Positions 35,481 through 49,112 of a stretch of DNA of 64,000 bases are shown piece by piece. This DNA is from Cymbidium sinense (Eukaryota; Streptophyta; Magnoliopsida; Asparagales; Orchidaceae). The notes below the pieces were generated by a model, which made no database searches, was not told the DNA's origin, and saw nothing but the letters and a program-made list of their open reading frames with translations. Location: NCBI GenBank assembly GCA_021442155.1, contig CM038221.1, positions 79,624,494 to 79,688,493 on the forward strand. The letters are read 5' to 3'. The position numbers and the translations under genes were made by a program. Numbering within the stretch: position 1 is the first letter of the stretch; every line of letters begins with the position of its first letter.

Positions 35481-38400
35481 CTTAGTTTTTTAGTTTAAGT
35501 TTTTAGTTTAGAGTTTAGATTTTTAGTTTAGAGTTCAGATTTTTAGATTTAGTTTATATTTTTAGAGTTTAAATTTAGATTTAGTTTAGATTTTAGTTTA
35601 GTTTAGATTTTATATTTTAGTTTAAAGTTTAGTGTTTAGGGTTTATGGCTAGTTTAGGGAGTTTAGGGCTTAGTATTTGGGGTTTAGGGTTTAGGGTTTT
35701 ATGGTTTAGGGTATAAGGTTTAGGGTTTATGGGTTTTTAAGGTTTAGGTTTAGTTTTTTTTAATTTATTTAGAGTTTAGGTTTTATTTTTTATTTATTAG
35801 GGTTTAGGGTTTAGGGTCTAGGTTTTATTTTTTATTTATTTTTAAGTCTTGTTTTTAAATTTATTTTTTAGGTTTAGGTTTTATTTAGTTATTATTTTAT
35901 TTTAGGTCTATTTTATTTTTATTTTAGATTTATTTTTTATTTTATTTTTAGGTTTATGCTATTTTTTTAGTTTCATTTAAGTCTTTATTTATTTTATTTT
36001 AATTTAGTTTTATTTTTTATTTTATTTTATTTTTAGGTTTAAGTTCAGGTTTAAGTTTTAGTTTAGGTTTTTATTTTGTTTTATTTTTTATTTAAGGTTT
36101 AGAGTTTAGGGTTTAAGGTTAATTTAGGGTTTTGGGTTTAGGGTTTAGGGTTTAGGATTTAGGGTTTAGGGTTTAATTTTTAAGGTTTTAGGGTTTTAGG
36201 GTTTAGGGTTTAGGATTTATAGTTTTTTAGGGTTTAGGTTTAGGTTTTAGAGTTTAGATTTTAAGATTTTAGATTTAGTTTAAATTTTTTAGTTTAATTT
36301 AGTATAGATTTTAGTTTAGAGTTTTTTTATTTATATTTTATTTTTTTAGTAGATTTAGTTTAGTTTTAGGTTTAGATTTAACTTAGTTTAGATTTTAGAT
36401 TTAGTTTTTAGTTTAGATTTAGTTTAGTTTAGTTTAGTTTAGATTTAGTTTAGTTTAGAGTTTAGATTTAGATTTTAAGTTTAATTTTGAGTTTATTTAG
36501 TTTATATTTTAAATTTAATTTATTTAGTTTAGGTTTTTAGTTTAGATTTTAGTTTATTTAGTTTATATTTTATATTTAGTTTAGAGTTTAGATTTAGTTT
36601 AGTTTACATTTAGCTTAGATTTAGTTTAGATTTAGTTTAGCTTAAATTTAGTTTAGATTTAGTTTTTAGATTTAGTTTTAAATTTTTAGGTTTGATTTTA
36701 TTTATTTTATTTTAGATTTATTCTTTAGTAGTTCACTTAAGTTTAGATTTTAGATTTAGTTTTATGTGTTTATTTTAGATTTAGAGTTTTAGAGTTTAGA
36801 TTTTGGTTTAGATTTAGTTTATATTTTTATATTTAGTTTAGGAGTTTATATTTAGTTTAGATTTTAGAGTTTAGATTTTAGTTTAGTTTTGATTTTTAGA
36901 TTTAGTTTAGAGTTTAGTTTTAGTAAAGTTTATATTTAGCTTAGTTTAGTTTAGTGTTTTGAGTTTATAATTTTAGATTTTAGTTTATATTTAGTATAGT
37001 TTAGATTTAGGTTAGATTTTTAGTTTAGTTTAGATTTTTTTTAGTTTAGTTTTTAGCTTATTCAGATTTTTAGTTTAGAGTTTAGATTTTATTTAGTTTA
37101 ATTTAGATTTAGTTTACATTTTTAGAGTTTAGATTTAGATTTAGTTTAGATTTTAGTTTAGTTTAAATTTTGAGATTTTATTTTGGGTTTAGGGTTTAGG
37201 GTTTATGTTTAGGGGTTTAAGGTTTGATTTTATTTTTATTTTTGTTTAGATTTTTTAAAAAAAAAATTGGGTTTGTTATTTTTTTAAGTTTAGCTTTTTA
37301 TTTTATTTTATTTTAGTTATATTTTATTTTTATTTTAGATTTAATTTTGATTTTATTTAGGTTTTTTATTTTTAGGTTTATTTTATTTCTTAAATTTGTA
37401 TAGGTTTTAATTTTATTTTATTTTTATTTTATTTTATTTAGGTTTAGGCTTCTTTATTTATTTTATTTTTAGGTTTTATTTAGTTAAGGTTTAAGTATTT
37501 AGAGATTAGGCTTTAGGGTTAAGGGTTTAAGGATAGTTTATGGTTTTGAGTTTTAGGTTTTAGGTTTAAGTTACTTTTGTTTAGGGTTTGTGGTTTAGGG
37601 TTTAGGGTCATTAGATTTAGGGTTTAGTTTAGGATTTAGGTTTAGGGTTTAGGTTAGTTTTTTTAGGGTTTAGGTTTTGGTTTTAGATTTTAGATTTAGT
37701 TTAGCTTTTTTAGTTTAATTTAATTTAGATTTTAGTTTTAATTTTTTTAGATTTAGTTTATTTAGTTTAGTTTACATTTAATTTAGATTTAATTTTAGGG
37801 TTTACATTTAGGTTTATATTTTAGATTTAGTCTTTAGTTTAGATTTAGTTTAGTTTAGGGTTATTTAAGGGGGTTTTGGGTTTAGTGTTTAACATTTAGG
37901 ATTTAGGGGTTAGGGTTTTGGGTTTATGGCTTTTTAGGATTTAGGTTTTGGTTTTAGATTTAAGATTTAGATTTAGTATTTTAGTTTAAATTTTATAGTT
38001 TGAGTTTTAGAGTTTATTTAGTTTAGTAGATTTAGTTTAGATTTAGTTTAGGGTTTAGGGTTTAGATTTTAGATTTAGTTTAGTTTATATTTCATTTAGT
38101 ATAGTTTATTTTAGTTGATTTATTTTAGTTTTTTATTTTAGAGTTTATTTAGTTTAGATTTAGTACTTAATTTAGTTTTAAGTAGATTTTTTAGTTTAGA
38201 CTTTATTATTTATTTTAGACCTAGATTTAGTTTAAAGATTTAGTTTAGTGATTTAGATTTAGTTTTTTAGGTTTAGATTTGTTTTATTTTAGAGTTTACA
38301 TTTAGTTTAGATTTTTTTATTTAGTTTAGTTTATTTTGGTTTAGATTTTAGATTTAAACAAAAGTTTAGTTTAGTTTAGATTTAGAGTTTAGAGATTATA

Positions 38401-41400
38401 TTTCAATTTAGATTTTTAGATTTAGATTTAGTTTAGATTTTTAGATTTTGTTTAGAGTTTAGATTTCATTTAGATTTTAGATTTTATAGTTTAGATTTAG
38501 ATTTAGTTTAGATTTTTAGATTTAGTTTAGAGTTTAGTTTAGATTTAGTTTAGTTTAATTTAGAGTTTAGATTTTTAGATTTTAGAGATTTATAGTTTAG
38601 ATTTAGTTTACAGATTTTTATTTTAGTTTTATTTAGTTAGATTTACATTTTTAGTTTAGATTTTTAGAGTTTAGATTTAGTTTAATTTTAGTTTAATTTT
38701 ATATTTAGTTTAATTTAGAGTTTAGATTAGATTTAGTTTTAGTATAGATTTTAGATTTTAGTTTAGAGTTTATTTAGGATGTGGTTTAGAGTTTATGGAT
38801 TTTGGGTTTAGGTTTTATTTTATTATTTTTTGTTTTTTAGGGTTTAGGGATTAGGGTTTATGGTTTAGGTTTTATTTTTATTTATTTATAGGTTTAGGTT
38901 TATTTAATTTTATTTAATTTTATTTTAGGTTTATTTTAATTTTATTTTAGATTTAGTTTTATTTTATTTAGGTTTTATTTTTATTTTATTTTATTTTTTT
39001 TTTGGTTAGGTTTTAATAATTTTATTTTTATTTAGTTTTATATTTTATTTTATTTTATTTTGAGGTTTAGGTTTCAATTTAGGTTTTAGTTTAGGTTTTT
39101 ATTTTATTTTATTTTTTTATTTTATTTAGTTTTAGGTTTTATTTATTTATTTTATTTTTATGTTTTATTTAGTTTAGTTTTATGTTTTATGGTTTAGGGT
39201 TTAAAGTTTAGGGTTAGTTTAGGGTTTAGGTTAGTTTAAGGTTTAGAGTTTAGTGTTTAGTGGTTAAGATTTAGGGTTAATTTAGGGGGTTTAGGGTTTT
39301 TGATTTTTTTAAGGTTCATGTTTACGTTTTACAGTTTAGATTTTTAGATTTTAAATTTAGTTTAGATTTTTTAGTTTAGTTTAGTTTTGATTTTAGTTTA
39401 GTGTTTTTAGATTTAGTTTATTTAATTTAGTTTAGGTTTAATTTTAGGGTTTAGATTTAGGTTTAAATTTTAGATTTAGTTTTAGTTTAGATTTTTAGTT
39501 TAGTTTATTTTAGTTTAGATTTAATTTAGAGTTTAGATTTAGATTTAATTTAGTTTAGAGTTTATTTAGTTTAGATTTTAGATATGTTGATTTAGTTTAG
39601 GTTTTTAATTTATATTTTTAGATTTGATTTTAGTTTATTTAGTTTAGATTTTAGATTTAGTTTAGAGTTAAGATTTAGTTTAGTTTTGATTTAGTTTAGA
39701 TTTTTTAGTTTAGATTTAGATTAGAAATTTAGAAGTTTAGATTTAGTTTTAAGATTTAGTTTTGATTTTTAGGTTTAGATTTATAATTTAGTTTAGATTT
39801 AGTTTGGATTTTATTTTCATTTAGTTTAGATTTAGATTTAGTGATTTTAGTTTAGTTTAAGATTTGAGTTTTATAGTTTAGATTTTATTTATATTTAGAT
39901 TTTAGATTTAGTTTAGATATAGTTAAGTTTTTTAGATTTAATTTAGAGTTTAGATTTAGTTTAAATTTTAGATTTTGGAGTTTAGATTTTATTAGTAGAT
40001 TTTAGATTTTAGATTTTAGATTTAGTTTAGTTTTAATTTAGATTTATTTAGTTTAGTTTAGAATTTGAGTTTAGATTTTAGTTTAGATAGTTTAGTTTAA
40101 ATTTAGTTTAGTTTATATTTTTTTAGTTTAGTTTAGTTTATTTATAGTTTTAGTTTAAATTTAGTTTAGAGTTTAGATTTTTTAGATTTTAGTTTAGATT
40201 TAGTTTAGATTTTTTTGAGTTTATATTTAGATTTAGTTTAGATTTTAGTTTAGATTTTTTAGATTTGATTTTAGTTTATTTAGTTTAGATTTTTAGATTT
40301 AGTTTAGAGTTTAGATTTAGTTTAGTTTTGATTTAGTTTTGATTTTTTTTAGTTTAGATTTATATTAGATTTAGTTTAGTTTAGATTTAGTTTTTCATTT
40401 TCTTTATTTTAGATTATTATTTATTTTAGAGTTTAAATTTAGTTTAGATTTTATTTTTATTTAGTTTAGTTTAGTTTAGATTTTAGATTTATTTTAGAGT
40501 TTAGAGTTTAGATTTAGAGTTTAGAGTTTAGATTGTAATATTTAGATTTTAGATTTAATTTAGATTTAGAAGATTTTGAGATTTAATTTAGTTTAGATTT
40601 AATATTTAGATTTAAGAGTTTAGATTTTAGTTTAGATTATTTAGATTTATTTTTTTAGGTTTATGGTTTATAGTTCGTGGTAGAGAGTGTGGTTTAGTTT
40701 AGGGTTGGTTTTAGGGTTTATTTAAGGTTTAGGTTTAGGTTTTTTTTTTAATTTAGGGTTTAGATTTTATTTTATTTATTAAGGTTTAGGTTTAGGGTTT
40801 AGGTTTTATTTATTATTTATTTTTTAGATTTATTTTAAGTTTAGGTATTTATTTTTTTTTACTTCTTTTTATTTTATTTTATTTTAGATTTAGTTTTTAT
40901 TTTATTTAGGTTTTAATTTAGGTTTACTTTTTACTTTTATGTTTTATTTATTTTATTTTTTATTTTGATTTATTTTCAAATTTAGGTTTTTAGCTTAGGT
41001 TTTTATTTTATTTAATTTTTATATTTTATTTAAGTTTAGATTTCTTATTTATTTTATTTTTAGGTTTTATTTAGATTAGGTTTAAATTTTTAGGGCTTAG
41101 GGTTTAGGGTTTAGGATTTATAGTTAGTTTAGTATTTTTGGTTTTGGGTTTTGGGTTTAGGTTAGTTTAGGTTTTAGAGTTTAGGGTTTAGAGTTTAGGG
41201 TTTATGATTTAGGATTTAGTGTTTAATATTAGGGTTTAGGGTTTTAGGGTTTAATGTTTAGGGTTTAGAGTTTAAGGTTTAGGGTTTTTGGTTTTTAGGG
41301 TATAGGTTTAGGTTTTTTGATTTTAGTTTAGTTTAGATTTTAGTTTTTTAGTTTAGAGTTTAGTTTAATATAGAGAGAGTTTAGATTTAGTTTATGTTTA

Positions 41401-41911
41401 GTTGATTTAGTATTTTATCCAAATTTTATTTTAGAGTTTAATTTAGATTTTATTTTATTTAATTTAGTTTTATTTAGTTTAGGAGTTTAGTTCAATTTGA
41501 TTTAGAGTTTTAGAGTTTAGATTTTAGTTTAGATATAGTTTTTTTAGATTTAGTTTTGATTTAGTTTAGATTTTTAGATTTAGTTTAGAGTTTAGAGTTT
41601 AGATTTTAGTTTATTTCAGATTTTTAGATTTTTAAATTTTTAGATTTAGTTTACAGTTTAGTTCTAATTTAGTTTAGTTTAGAGTTTAGAGTTTATATTT
41701 TAGTTTAGATTTAGTTTAATTTAGATTTAGTTTTATTTATATTTTTTATTTTAGTTCTTAGTTTAGTTTAGATTTTAGTTTTTTACTTCAGCATTTAGAA
41801 TTTTATATTTAGTTTAGTTTAGTTTAGATTTAGTTTAGATTTTTAGAGTTTAGATTTAGATTTAGATTTAGTTTAGATTTTAATTTAGTGTTTAGGGTTT
41901 AGGGTTTAGGG

Positions 41912-41965
41912 TTTTCGGTTAGTTTATAGGGTTTAGGGTTTTCGGTTAGTTTATAGGGTTTAGGG
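41912..41965 (+). repeat. 27-bp direct duplication
   Basis: The word starting TTTTCGGTTAGTTTATAGGG occurs at 41912 and 41939, back to back. Confidence 0.85.
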
Positions 41966-42506
41966 TTTATTGTTTAGGGTTTAGGGTTCAGGGTTTAGGG
42001 TTTAGGGTTTTAGGGTTTAGGGTTTATGGTTTTTTAGGGTTTAGGTTTAGGTTTTTTTATTTATTTAAACTTAGGGTTGAGGTTATATTTTTTTATTAGG
42101 GTTTAGTGTTTAGGTTTTATTTTTTTATTTATTTTTAGGTTTTATTTTTTGGTTTATTTTTTAGGTTTAGCTTTTTATTTAGTTTTTTATTTTATTTTAT
42201 TTTAGGTCTATTTTATTTTTATTTTAGATTTAGTTTTTATTTCATTTAGGTTTTTGATTTTTAGTTTTATTTTATTTTAGTTTATTTTCAATTTTTACTT
42301 TATTTTTTTTAGGTTTAGGTTCAGGTTCTTATTTTATTTTATTTTATTATTTTATTTAGGTTTAGGTTTTTTTATTTAATTTTTTTTTAAGTTTTATTTA
42401 GTTTAGGTTTTGGTTTTTAGGGTTTAGGGTTTAAGGATTAGGGTTTAGGGTTTTGGGTTAGTTTATAGTTTAGGTTGTTTAGGGTTTAGTGTTTAGGGTT
42501 TAGGGT

Positions 42507-42560
42507 TTATGGTTAGTTTAAGGGGTTTAGGGTTTATGGTTAGTTTAGGGGGTTTAGGGT
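42507..42560 (+). repeat. 27-bp direct duplication
   Basis: TTTATGGTTAGTTTA(A/G)GGGG occurs at 42507 and 42534, back to back, with one difference. Confidence 0.85.
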
Positions 42561-43634
42561 TTAGGGTATTTATTTTAGGGTTTAGGATTTAGGGTTTAGG
42601 GTTTAGGGTTTTAGGGTTTGGGGTTTAGGTTTTAGGGTTTATGGTTTTGTAATGTTTAGGTTTAGGTTTTAGCATTTAGGTTTTTAGATTTTAGATTTAA
42701 TTTAGATTTATTTTAGAATTTTTAGTTTAGTTTATTTTAAATTTTAGTTTATAATTTTTAGATTTAGTTTAGATTTAGTTTTAGGGATTAGATTTAGGTT
42801 TAGATTTTTTTAGTTTAGATTTTAGATTTAGTTTTTAGTTTAGATTTAGTTTAGTTTAGTTTAGTTTAGATTTAGTTTAGTTTAGATTATATTTAGTTTA
42901 GAGTTTAGATTTAGATTTTTAGTTTAGTTTAGAGTTTATTTAGTTTAGATTTAGATTTAGTTTGGAGTTCAGATTTAGTTATTATTTTTTAGTATATATT
43001 TAGTTTAGATTTAGTTTAGTTTATATTTAGTTTAGATTTAGTTTTTAAGTTTAGTTTTAGATTTTTTTTAGGTTTAGATTTTTATTTATTTTATAATTTA
43101 GATTTAGTTTAGTTTAGTTTAGTTTAGATTTTAGATTTTGTTTTAGAGTTTAGTGTTTAGTTTACTTTAGATTTAGAGTTTAGATTTAGATTTTTTTATT
43201 TTATGAGATTTAAGATTTTAGTTTAGATTTAGTTTAGATTTTAGATTTTAATTTAGTTTAGATTTTTAGATTTTTGATTTAGTTTAATGTTTAGTTTTAG
43301 TTTAGTTTAGATTTAGTTTAGTTTAGTTTAGAGTTTAGAGTTTAGATTTTTAGATTTTAGTTTAGATTTTGTTTAGATTTTTAGTTTAGTTTATATTTTT
43401 TTAGTTTAGTTTTTAGTTTAATTTAGATTTTAGTTTTTTAGTTTATATTTTTAGTTTAGAGTTTAGATTTAGTTTAGTTTAGTTTTAGGGGTTTAGGGTT
43501 TAGGGTTAGTTTAGGGGGTTTAGGGTTTAGGGTTTATGGTTTTAGGGTTTAGGGTTTAGGGTTTAGGATTTAGTGTCTATGGTTTTTAAGGGTTTAGGAT
43601 TAAGTTTTTAGGTTTTAGGGCTTAGGGTTTTTTT

Positions 43635-45278
43635 AGAGGAAAAGTTAGAATTTTATTACCGTAAATGGAAACGATACAATGTCCTTAAAAGAGTTAAAGC
43701 TCAAACTTCTACTACTCTCAGAGCTACAAGAAACCTAAAGAGCTAAACCCCCATCTAAGTACAATGGAAAAAAGAAAAATAATGAGCAAATACAACATCT
43801 TAAAAGCAAATGGGAAATGACACAAAGTAAGCCTAAAATAACTCAAGAAAGCAGTAAAAGGACTAGTCAACAGCAGCTCATGATCCCTTTGAGAAAGTAA
43901 GATAAGCAAGATCCACATCAACAATACTTGAGTTGACTGAGTAAAGAACATTCCATTTGTAAAGTTCCAACCTGCAAAAGAAATCTGTAAAATATTACAA
44001 AGGAAATGGTCATAGCTAAAGGGAAAAGGATAAAGTAAACAATTTAGAGAGCTGAGAAAGAAAAGGCTCAGGTTTAGCTAAGATCATCTCAAGAGGCAAC
44101 AATACATATGAGCATCCAAACTTCATAAGAAGGGTTACAGTCATATGCATGCTACCAACCGGAGCAAAGATACGAGGAAACATCAAGGCAAAATAGTCCA
44201 TAGTGATCTAGGCCCTACACTAAAAAAATAGAGAAAAATAGCCAGCCAGCAGCCAACCAACCAACCAAAACCCACAATAGAGCAATCACATAAAGCCAGC
44301 ATCCCAAAAGTTATAGCAGGATCATTGACCGAGTTAAAAAAAAACTAAGCAGTAACTCCACCAAAGCCACTACCAAAAGGAAGAGACATAAGAAAGGGAC
44401 AGTCAGTATAAATAGGGGGGAAAACACAACCTAGAAAAATAGTCCCAAAGGCAAAACAACAACACATGACTATCTCTAGAACAGTAGCAATCCAAATCCA
44501 AGAGCAAAACCTCCACCCAAATTGCAAAATAGTAGAATATATGCAGCACCAGAGAGATGAAAGCCATAGCATAGGGAGATCAAGAGGGCATCCAAAAATT
44601 ACCATCAAAACTACCACCAAGGCAGCAAAAAAAAAAGCAAATCTACCACCACCGACCAAGAGACAAATATCCGAAAACAAGGAGAGCTAAACAATCCAGA
44701 GGGAGTCAATACCAATAGCCAACATAAATCCCAAAACACCAAGCTAGGGCATAAGCATCTGAGCAAGACAACAGCCACCAAAAACCCCTTAACCAGCCAA
44801 CCCAAAACAACAACAAGTCCTAAAATAGGACCAAAAAAATGATAAGAGCTCATATCCTCCACCAACAAAATAGCCAATAAAACCACCCAGGCCAGTAGGA
44901 AACAAGATGGGCAGCAGGAGAAATCAGAGCAGTAGTAAAATCGGCACCCAAATATGGGAAAAAAACTAAAGGAAAAGTAGCTTTACCCAAGAGAGGATTA
45001 CCAACCCAAGATCATACCAAAAACCCAACAAAAAGCACCTAAACGAACCATCAAACTCCAATTAACAAAATAAAAAATAGCCATAATCAAACAGCCACCA
45101 CTAGACTAACTCAAACCAAGAATTAGACTTGCCACCAACCGAGTAGAAAAAAATAGCCAACACAACCAACCAGCCAACCAACCTAGCCATCCAAAATAGC
45201 TAACCAGCCCAATCAGCCAACAAACCAAACCAGCCAAAGACCACCTAAAAAGGAAAGCAAAATAACAAACCAACTAGG
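43635..45278 (-). mobile_element. LINE 3' tail (segment 8)
   Basis: A T-run at 43628-43634, AATAAA at 43657-43652 and the family block near 44112. The sense strand is G/T-rich, so + shows many CCAACCAACCAGCC-like words toward 45278. Its 5' edge (CCAACTAGG|TTTAGGG) is shared with segment 9. Long hydrophobic frames on minus come from this composition and are not taken as genes. Confidence 0.75.
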
Positions 45279-48200
45279 TTTAGGGTTAGTTTAGGGGGTT
45301 TTGGGTTTAGGGTTTAGGGTTTTGGATTTAGGGTTTAGGGTTAAGGGTTTAGGGTTTAGAACTTTACGATTTAAGATTTAGGGTTTAGGGTTTTAGGGTT
45401 TAGGGTTTAGGTTTTATGGTTTTTTAGGGTTTAGGTTTAGGATTTTTTTTTTAATTTAGGGTTTAGGTTTAATTTATTAGGATTTAGGGTTTAAGGTTTA
45501 TAGTTTATGTTTATTTTTTATTTATTTTTAAGTTTAGGTTTTTATTTAGTTTTTATTTTATTTTATTTTAGGTCTACTTTATTTTTTATTTTATTTAGGT
45601 TTATTATTTTTAGGCTTATTTTATTTTTTTAGTTTTGTTTAGGTTTTTATTTTTTATTTTATTTTATTTTTAGTTTTAGGTTTAGGTTTAGGTTTAGGTT
45701 TTAGTTTAACTTTTTATTTTATTTTATTTTATTATTTTATTTAGGTATAGATTTTATTTATTTATTTTATTTTTATGTTTTATTTAGTTTAGGTTTACAT
45801 TTTTAGGGTTTAGAGTTTAGGGTTAGTTTATTGTTTAGGGTTTAGGGTTTTAGGTAGTTTAGAACTTAGGGTTTAGGGTTTATGGTTTAGAGTTAGTTTA
45901 GGGGGTTTATAGTTTAGGATTTAGAATTTAGGCTTTAGGGTTTAGGGTTTTAGGTTTAGGGTTTAGGATTTAGGGTTTAGCGTTTAGCATTTTAGGGTTT
46001 AGGGTTTAGAGTTTATGGTTTTTTTTAGGTTTAGGTTTAGGTTTTAGAGTTTAGATTTTTAGATTTTAGATTTAGATTAGATTTTAGTTTAGAGTTTTTA
46101 GATTTATTTTATTTAGTTTAGATTTAGTTTTAGGGTTTAGATTTAGGTTTAGATTTTATTTAATTTATCTTTTAGATTTAGTTTTTAGTTCAGGTTTAGT
46201 TTAGTTTAGAGTTTAGATTTAGATTTTTAGTTTAGTTTAGAGTTTATTTAGTTTAGATTTTAGATTTAGTTTAGAGTTTAGATTTACTTTTGTTTAGATT
46301 TAGTTTAGATTTTTTTTAGTTTAGATTTAGTTTAGTTTACATTTAGTTTAGTTTAGATTTCATTTTTAGATTTAGTTTTAGATTTTTTAGGTTTAGATTT
46401 TTATTTATTTTAGAGTTTTGATTTAGTTTAGATTTTATTTTTATTTAGTTTAGTTTAGTTTAGTTTAGTTTAGATTTTAGATTTAAATTTAGAGTTTATA
46501 GTTTAGTTTAGTTTAGATTTAGAGTTTTAGAGTTTAGATTTTAGTTTAGATTTAAATTTTTAGATTTAGTTTAGATTTAGTTTAGATTTTTAAATTTACT
46601 CTAGAGTTAAGATTTAGTTTAGATTTTAGATTTTAGAGTTTAGATTTTAGATTAGTTTAGATTTCTAGATTTTTAGATTAGTTTAGAGTTTAGTTTTAGT
46701 TTAGTTTAGATTTAGTTTTGTTTACTTTAGAGTTTAGAGTTTAGATTTTTAGATTTTAGTTTAGATATAATTTAGTTTATATATTTTCAGTTTAGTTTAG
46801 ATTTTATTTTTTAGTTTAGATTTTAGTGAGTAGATTTTAGAATTAGTTTAGATTTAGATTTAGAGATTTAGCCAGATATTAGCATATAGATTTTAGATTT
46901 TAATTGAGCTTGTTTGCTGTTTTTTTTTTTTTTTTTTTTTTTAATTTAGGGTTTACATTTATTTTTTATACATTAGGGTTTAGGTTTTATTTAGTGTACC
47001 ATTTAGGTTTAGGCAAGTTTAGTTTTAAGGTTTAGAGTTTAGTTTAGGGTTTAAGTTTAGTTTAGTGGTTGGGTTTAGGACCAGTTTAGGATTTGTGGTT
47101 TAGGTTAGTTTAGGATTTATGATTTAGTTTAGGGTTTAAGGTTGTTTAGGTTTAGGTTTTATGATTTTTTTTAGGGTTTAGGTTCAAGTTTTTAGATTTT
47201 GATTTTGATTTAGTTATTTTAGATTTTGTTTAGAGCTTTTAGATTTAGTTTTGATTTAGTTTTAAGGTTTAGATTTTGGTTTAGATTTTATTTAGATTAG
47301 ATTTTAGATTTAGTTTTTAATTTAGATGTAGTTTAGTTTAGTTTAGCTTAGTTTAGATTTAGTTTAGTTTAGAGTTTAGATTTAGATTTTTAGTTTAGTT
47401 TAGAGTTTATTTAGTTACATTTTGATTTAGTTTATGTTTTAGTTTCAATTTTTTAGTTTAGATTTGAGTTTATTTAGTTTAGATTTTAGATTTAGTTTAG
47501 AGTTTAGATTTACTTATGTTTAGATTTAATTTAAATTTTTTAGTTTAGATTTAGTTTTAATTTAGTTTAGTTTAGATTTAGTTTTTAAATTTAGTTTTAG
47601 ATTTTTTAGGTTTAGATTTTTATTTATTTTAGAGTTTAGATTTAGTTTAGATTTTATTTTTATTTAATTTAATTTAGTTTATTTTAGTTTAGATTTAGAT
47701 TTTTAGAGTTTAGATTTTAGTTTAGATTTAGATTTTTATTTTTAGTTTAGAATTTTAGATTTAGTTTAGAGTTTATATTTAGTTTAAATTTTAGATTTTA
47801 GTTTAGTTTAGATTTTCAGGTTTTTAGATTTAGTTTAGAGTTTAATTTTAGTTTAGTTTAGATTTTGTTTAGTTTATATTTTTTTGGTTTAGTTTTTAGT
47901 TTAGTTTAGGTTTAATTTTTCAGTTTAGATTTTTAGTTTATAGTTTAGATTTTTATATTTAGTTTAGTTTAGTTTAGATTTAGTTTAGATTTTTAGAGTT
48001 TAGATTTAGATTTGGTTTAGATTTTAGTTTAGTTTAGATTTTAGATTTTAGTTTGAGTTTAGTGTTTAGGGTTTAGGATTTAGGTTTAAGGTTAGGGTTT
48101 AGGATTTAGCTCAGGGTTAGGGTTTAGGGTTTAAGACCTTTGTGGTTTAAGTTTAGTTTATTTTTTTAAATTAGTTTTATTTTTATATAGGGCTCATAGT

Positions 48201-49112
48201 TTAGGGTTTAGGGTGGTTTAGAGCTTAGAGATTTAGGGTAGGGTAGAGTTGCCTAGGGTTTATGATCTTTGGGGTTTAGGCATTTTTTTTAATTTAGGGT
48301 GGTTTATTTTTTATTTACAGGGTTTAGGGTTTAGGTTTACTTTTATTTATTTTGAATTTTTAGGTTTAGGTTTTATTTTATTTTCTATTTTCTTATATTT
48401 TTATATTTTATTTTATTTTATTTAGGTTTTATTTTAGGCTTTTATTTTTTTAGTTTGTTTATGTTTTATTTATTTTATCTTTAGTTTAGTTTTATTTTGA
48501 TTTTATTTTATTTTTAGGTTTAGATTTTTTTAAAGTTTTTTTATCTATTTATTTTATTTTGTTTCTTTTATTTATTTTATTTTAGGTTTATTAGTTTAGT
48601 TTTATTTTAGTAGGTTTTTTTTTTATTTTAGTGTTTAGGGTTATAGGGTTTAGATTTTAGGCCAGGATTGGGTTTAGGGTTTTAGGGTTTAGGGTTTAGA
48701 ATTTATGATTTTTTAGGGTTTAGGTTTAGGTTTTAGAGTTTAGATTTTTAGGTTTTAGATTTAGTTTAGATTTTTTTAGTTTAGTTTAGTTTAGATTTTA
48801 GTTTAAAGTTTTTAGATTTAGTTTTAAGGTTTAGATTTAGGTTTAGATTTTATTTAGTTTAGATTTTAGATTTAGGTTTTAATTTAGTTTAGTTTAGATT
48901 AGATTAGATTTAGTTTAGTTTAGGGTTTAGAGTTTAGATTTTTAGTTTAGTTTATAGTTTATTTAGTTCAGATTTTAGATTTAGTTTATTTAGTTTAGGT
49001 TTTTAGTTTAGATTTTAGTTTATTTAGTTTAGATTTTAGATTTAATTTAGAGTTTAGATTTAGTTTAGAGTTTAGATTTAGTTTAGTTTAGATTTAGTTT
49101 AGTTTTGATTTT
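45279..49112 (+). repeat. Telomere-like higher-order satellite array
   Basis: Two to three units in the same order as 35.5-43.6 kb. T-rich segments begin near 45430 and 48300, with a short one at about 46920. TTTAGA-rich segments are at about 46030-46900, 47200-48060 and 48730-49112. A run of about 23 T (46920-46942) interrupts it. Confidence 0.85.

Larger units (their letters stand above)
35481..43634 (+). repeat. Telomere-like higher-order satellite array
   Basis: About five units of the order TTTAGGG-rich / TTTTA-rich / TTTAGGG-rich / TTTAGA-rich. T-rich segments begin near 35760, 37240, 38880, 40740 and 42060. The AGGTCTATTTTATTTTTATT landmark or close variants are seen at about 35904, 37315, 38925 and 42204. 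TTTAGA-rich segments share the landmark TTTAGATTTAGGTTTAGATT (variants near 37800, 39435, 42785). There is no gene in this stretch. Confidence 0.85.

Noticed and set aside
35481..43634. CRISPR-like array of short repeats
   Set aside because: There are no unique spacers of constant length; all of it is TTTAGGG-derived satellite in a plant context.
44345..44886. Hydrophobic frames in LINE tail segment 8
   Set aside because: Same composition effect; the duplicate segment 9 has different, shorter frames.
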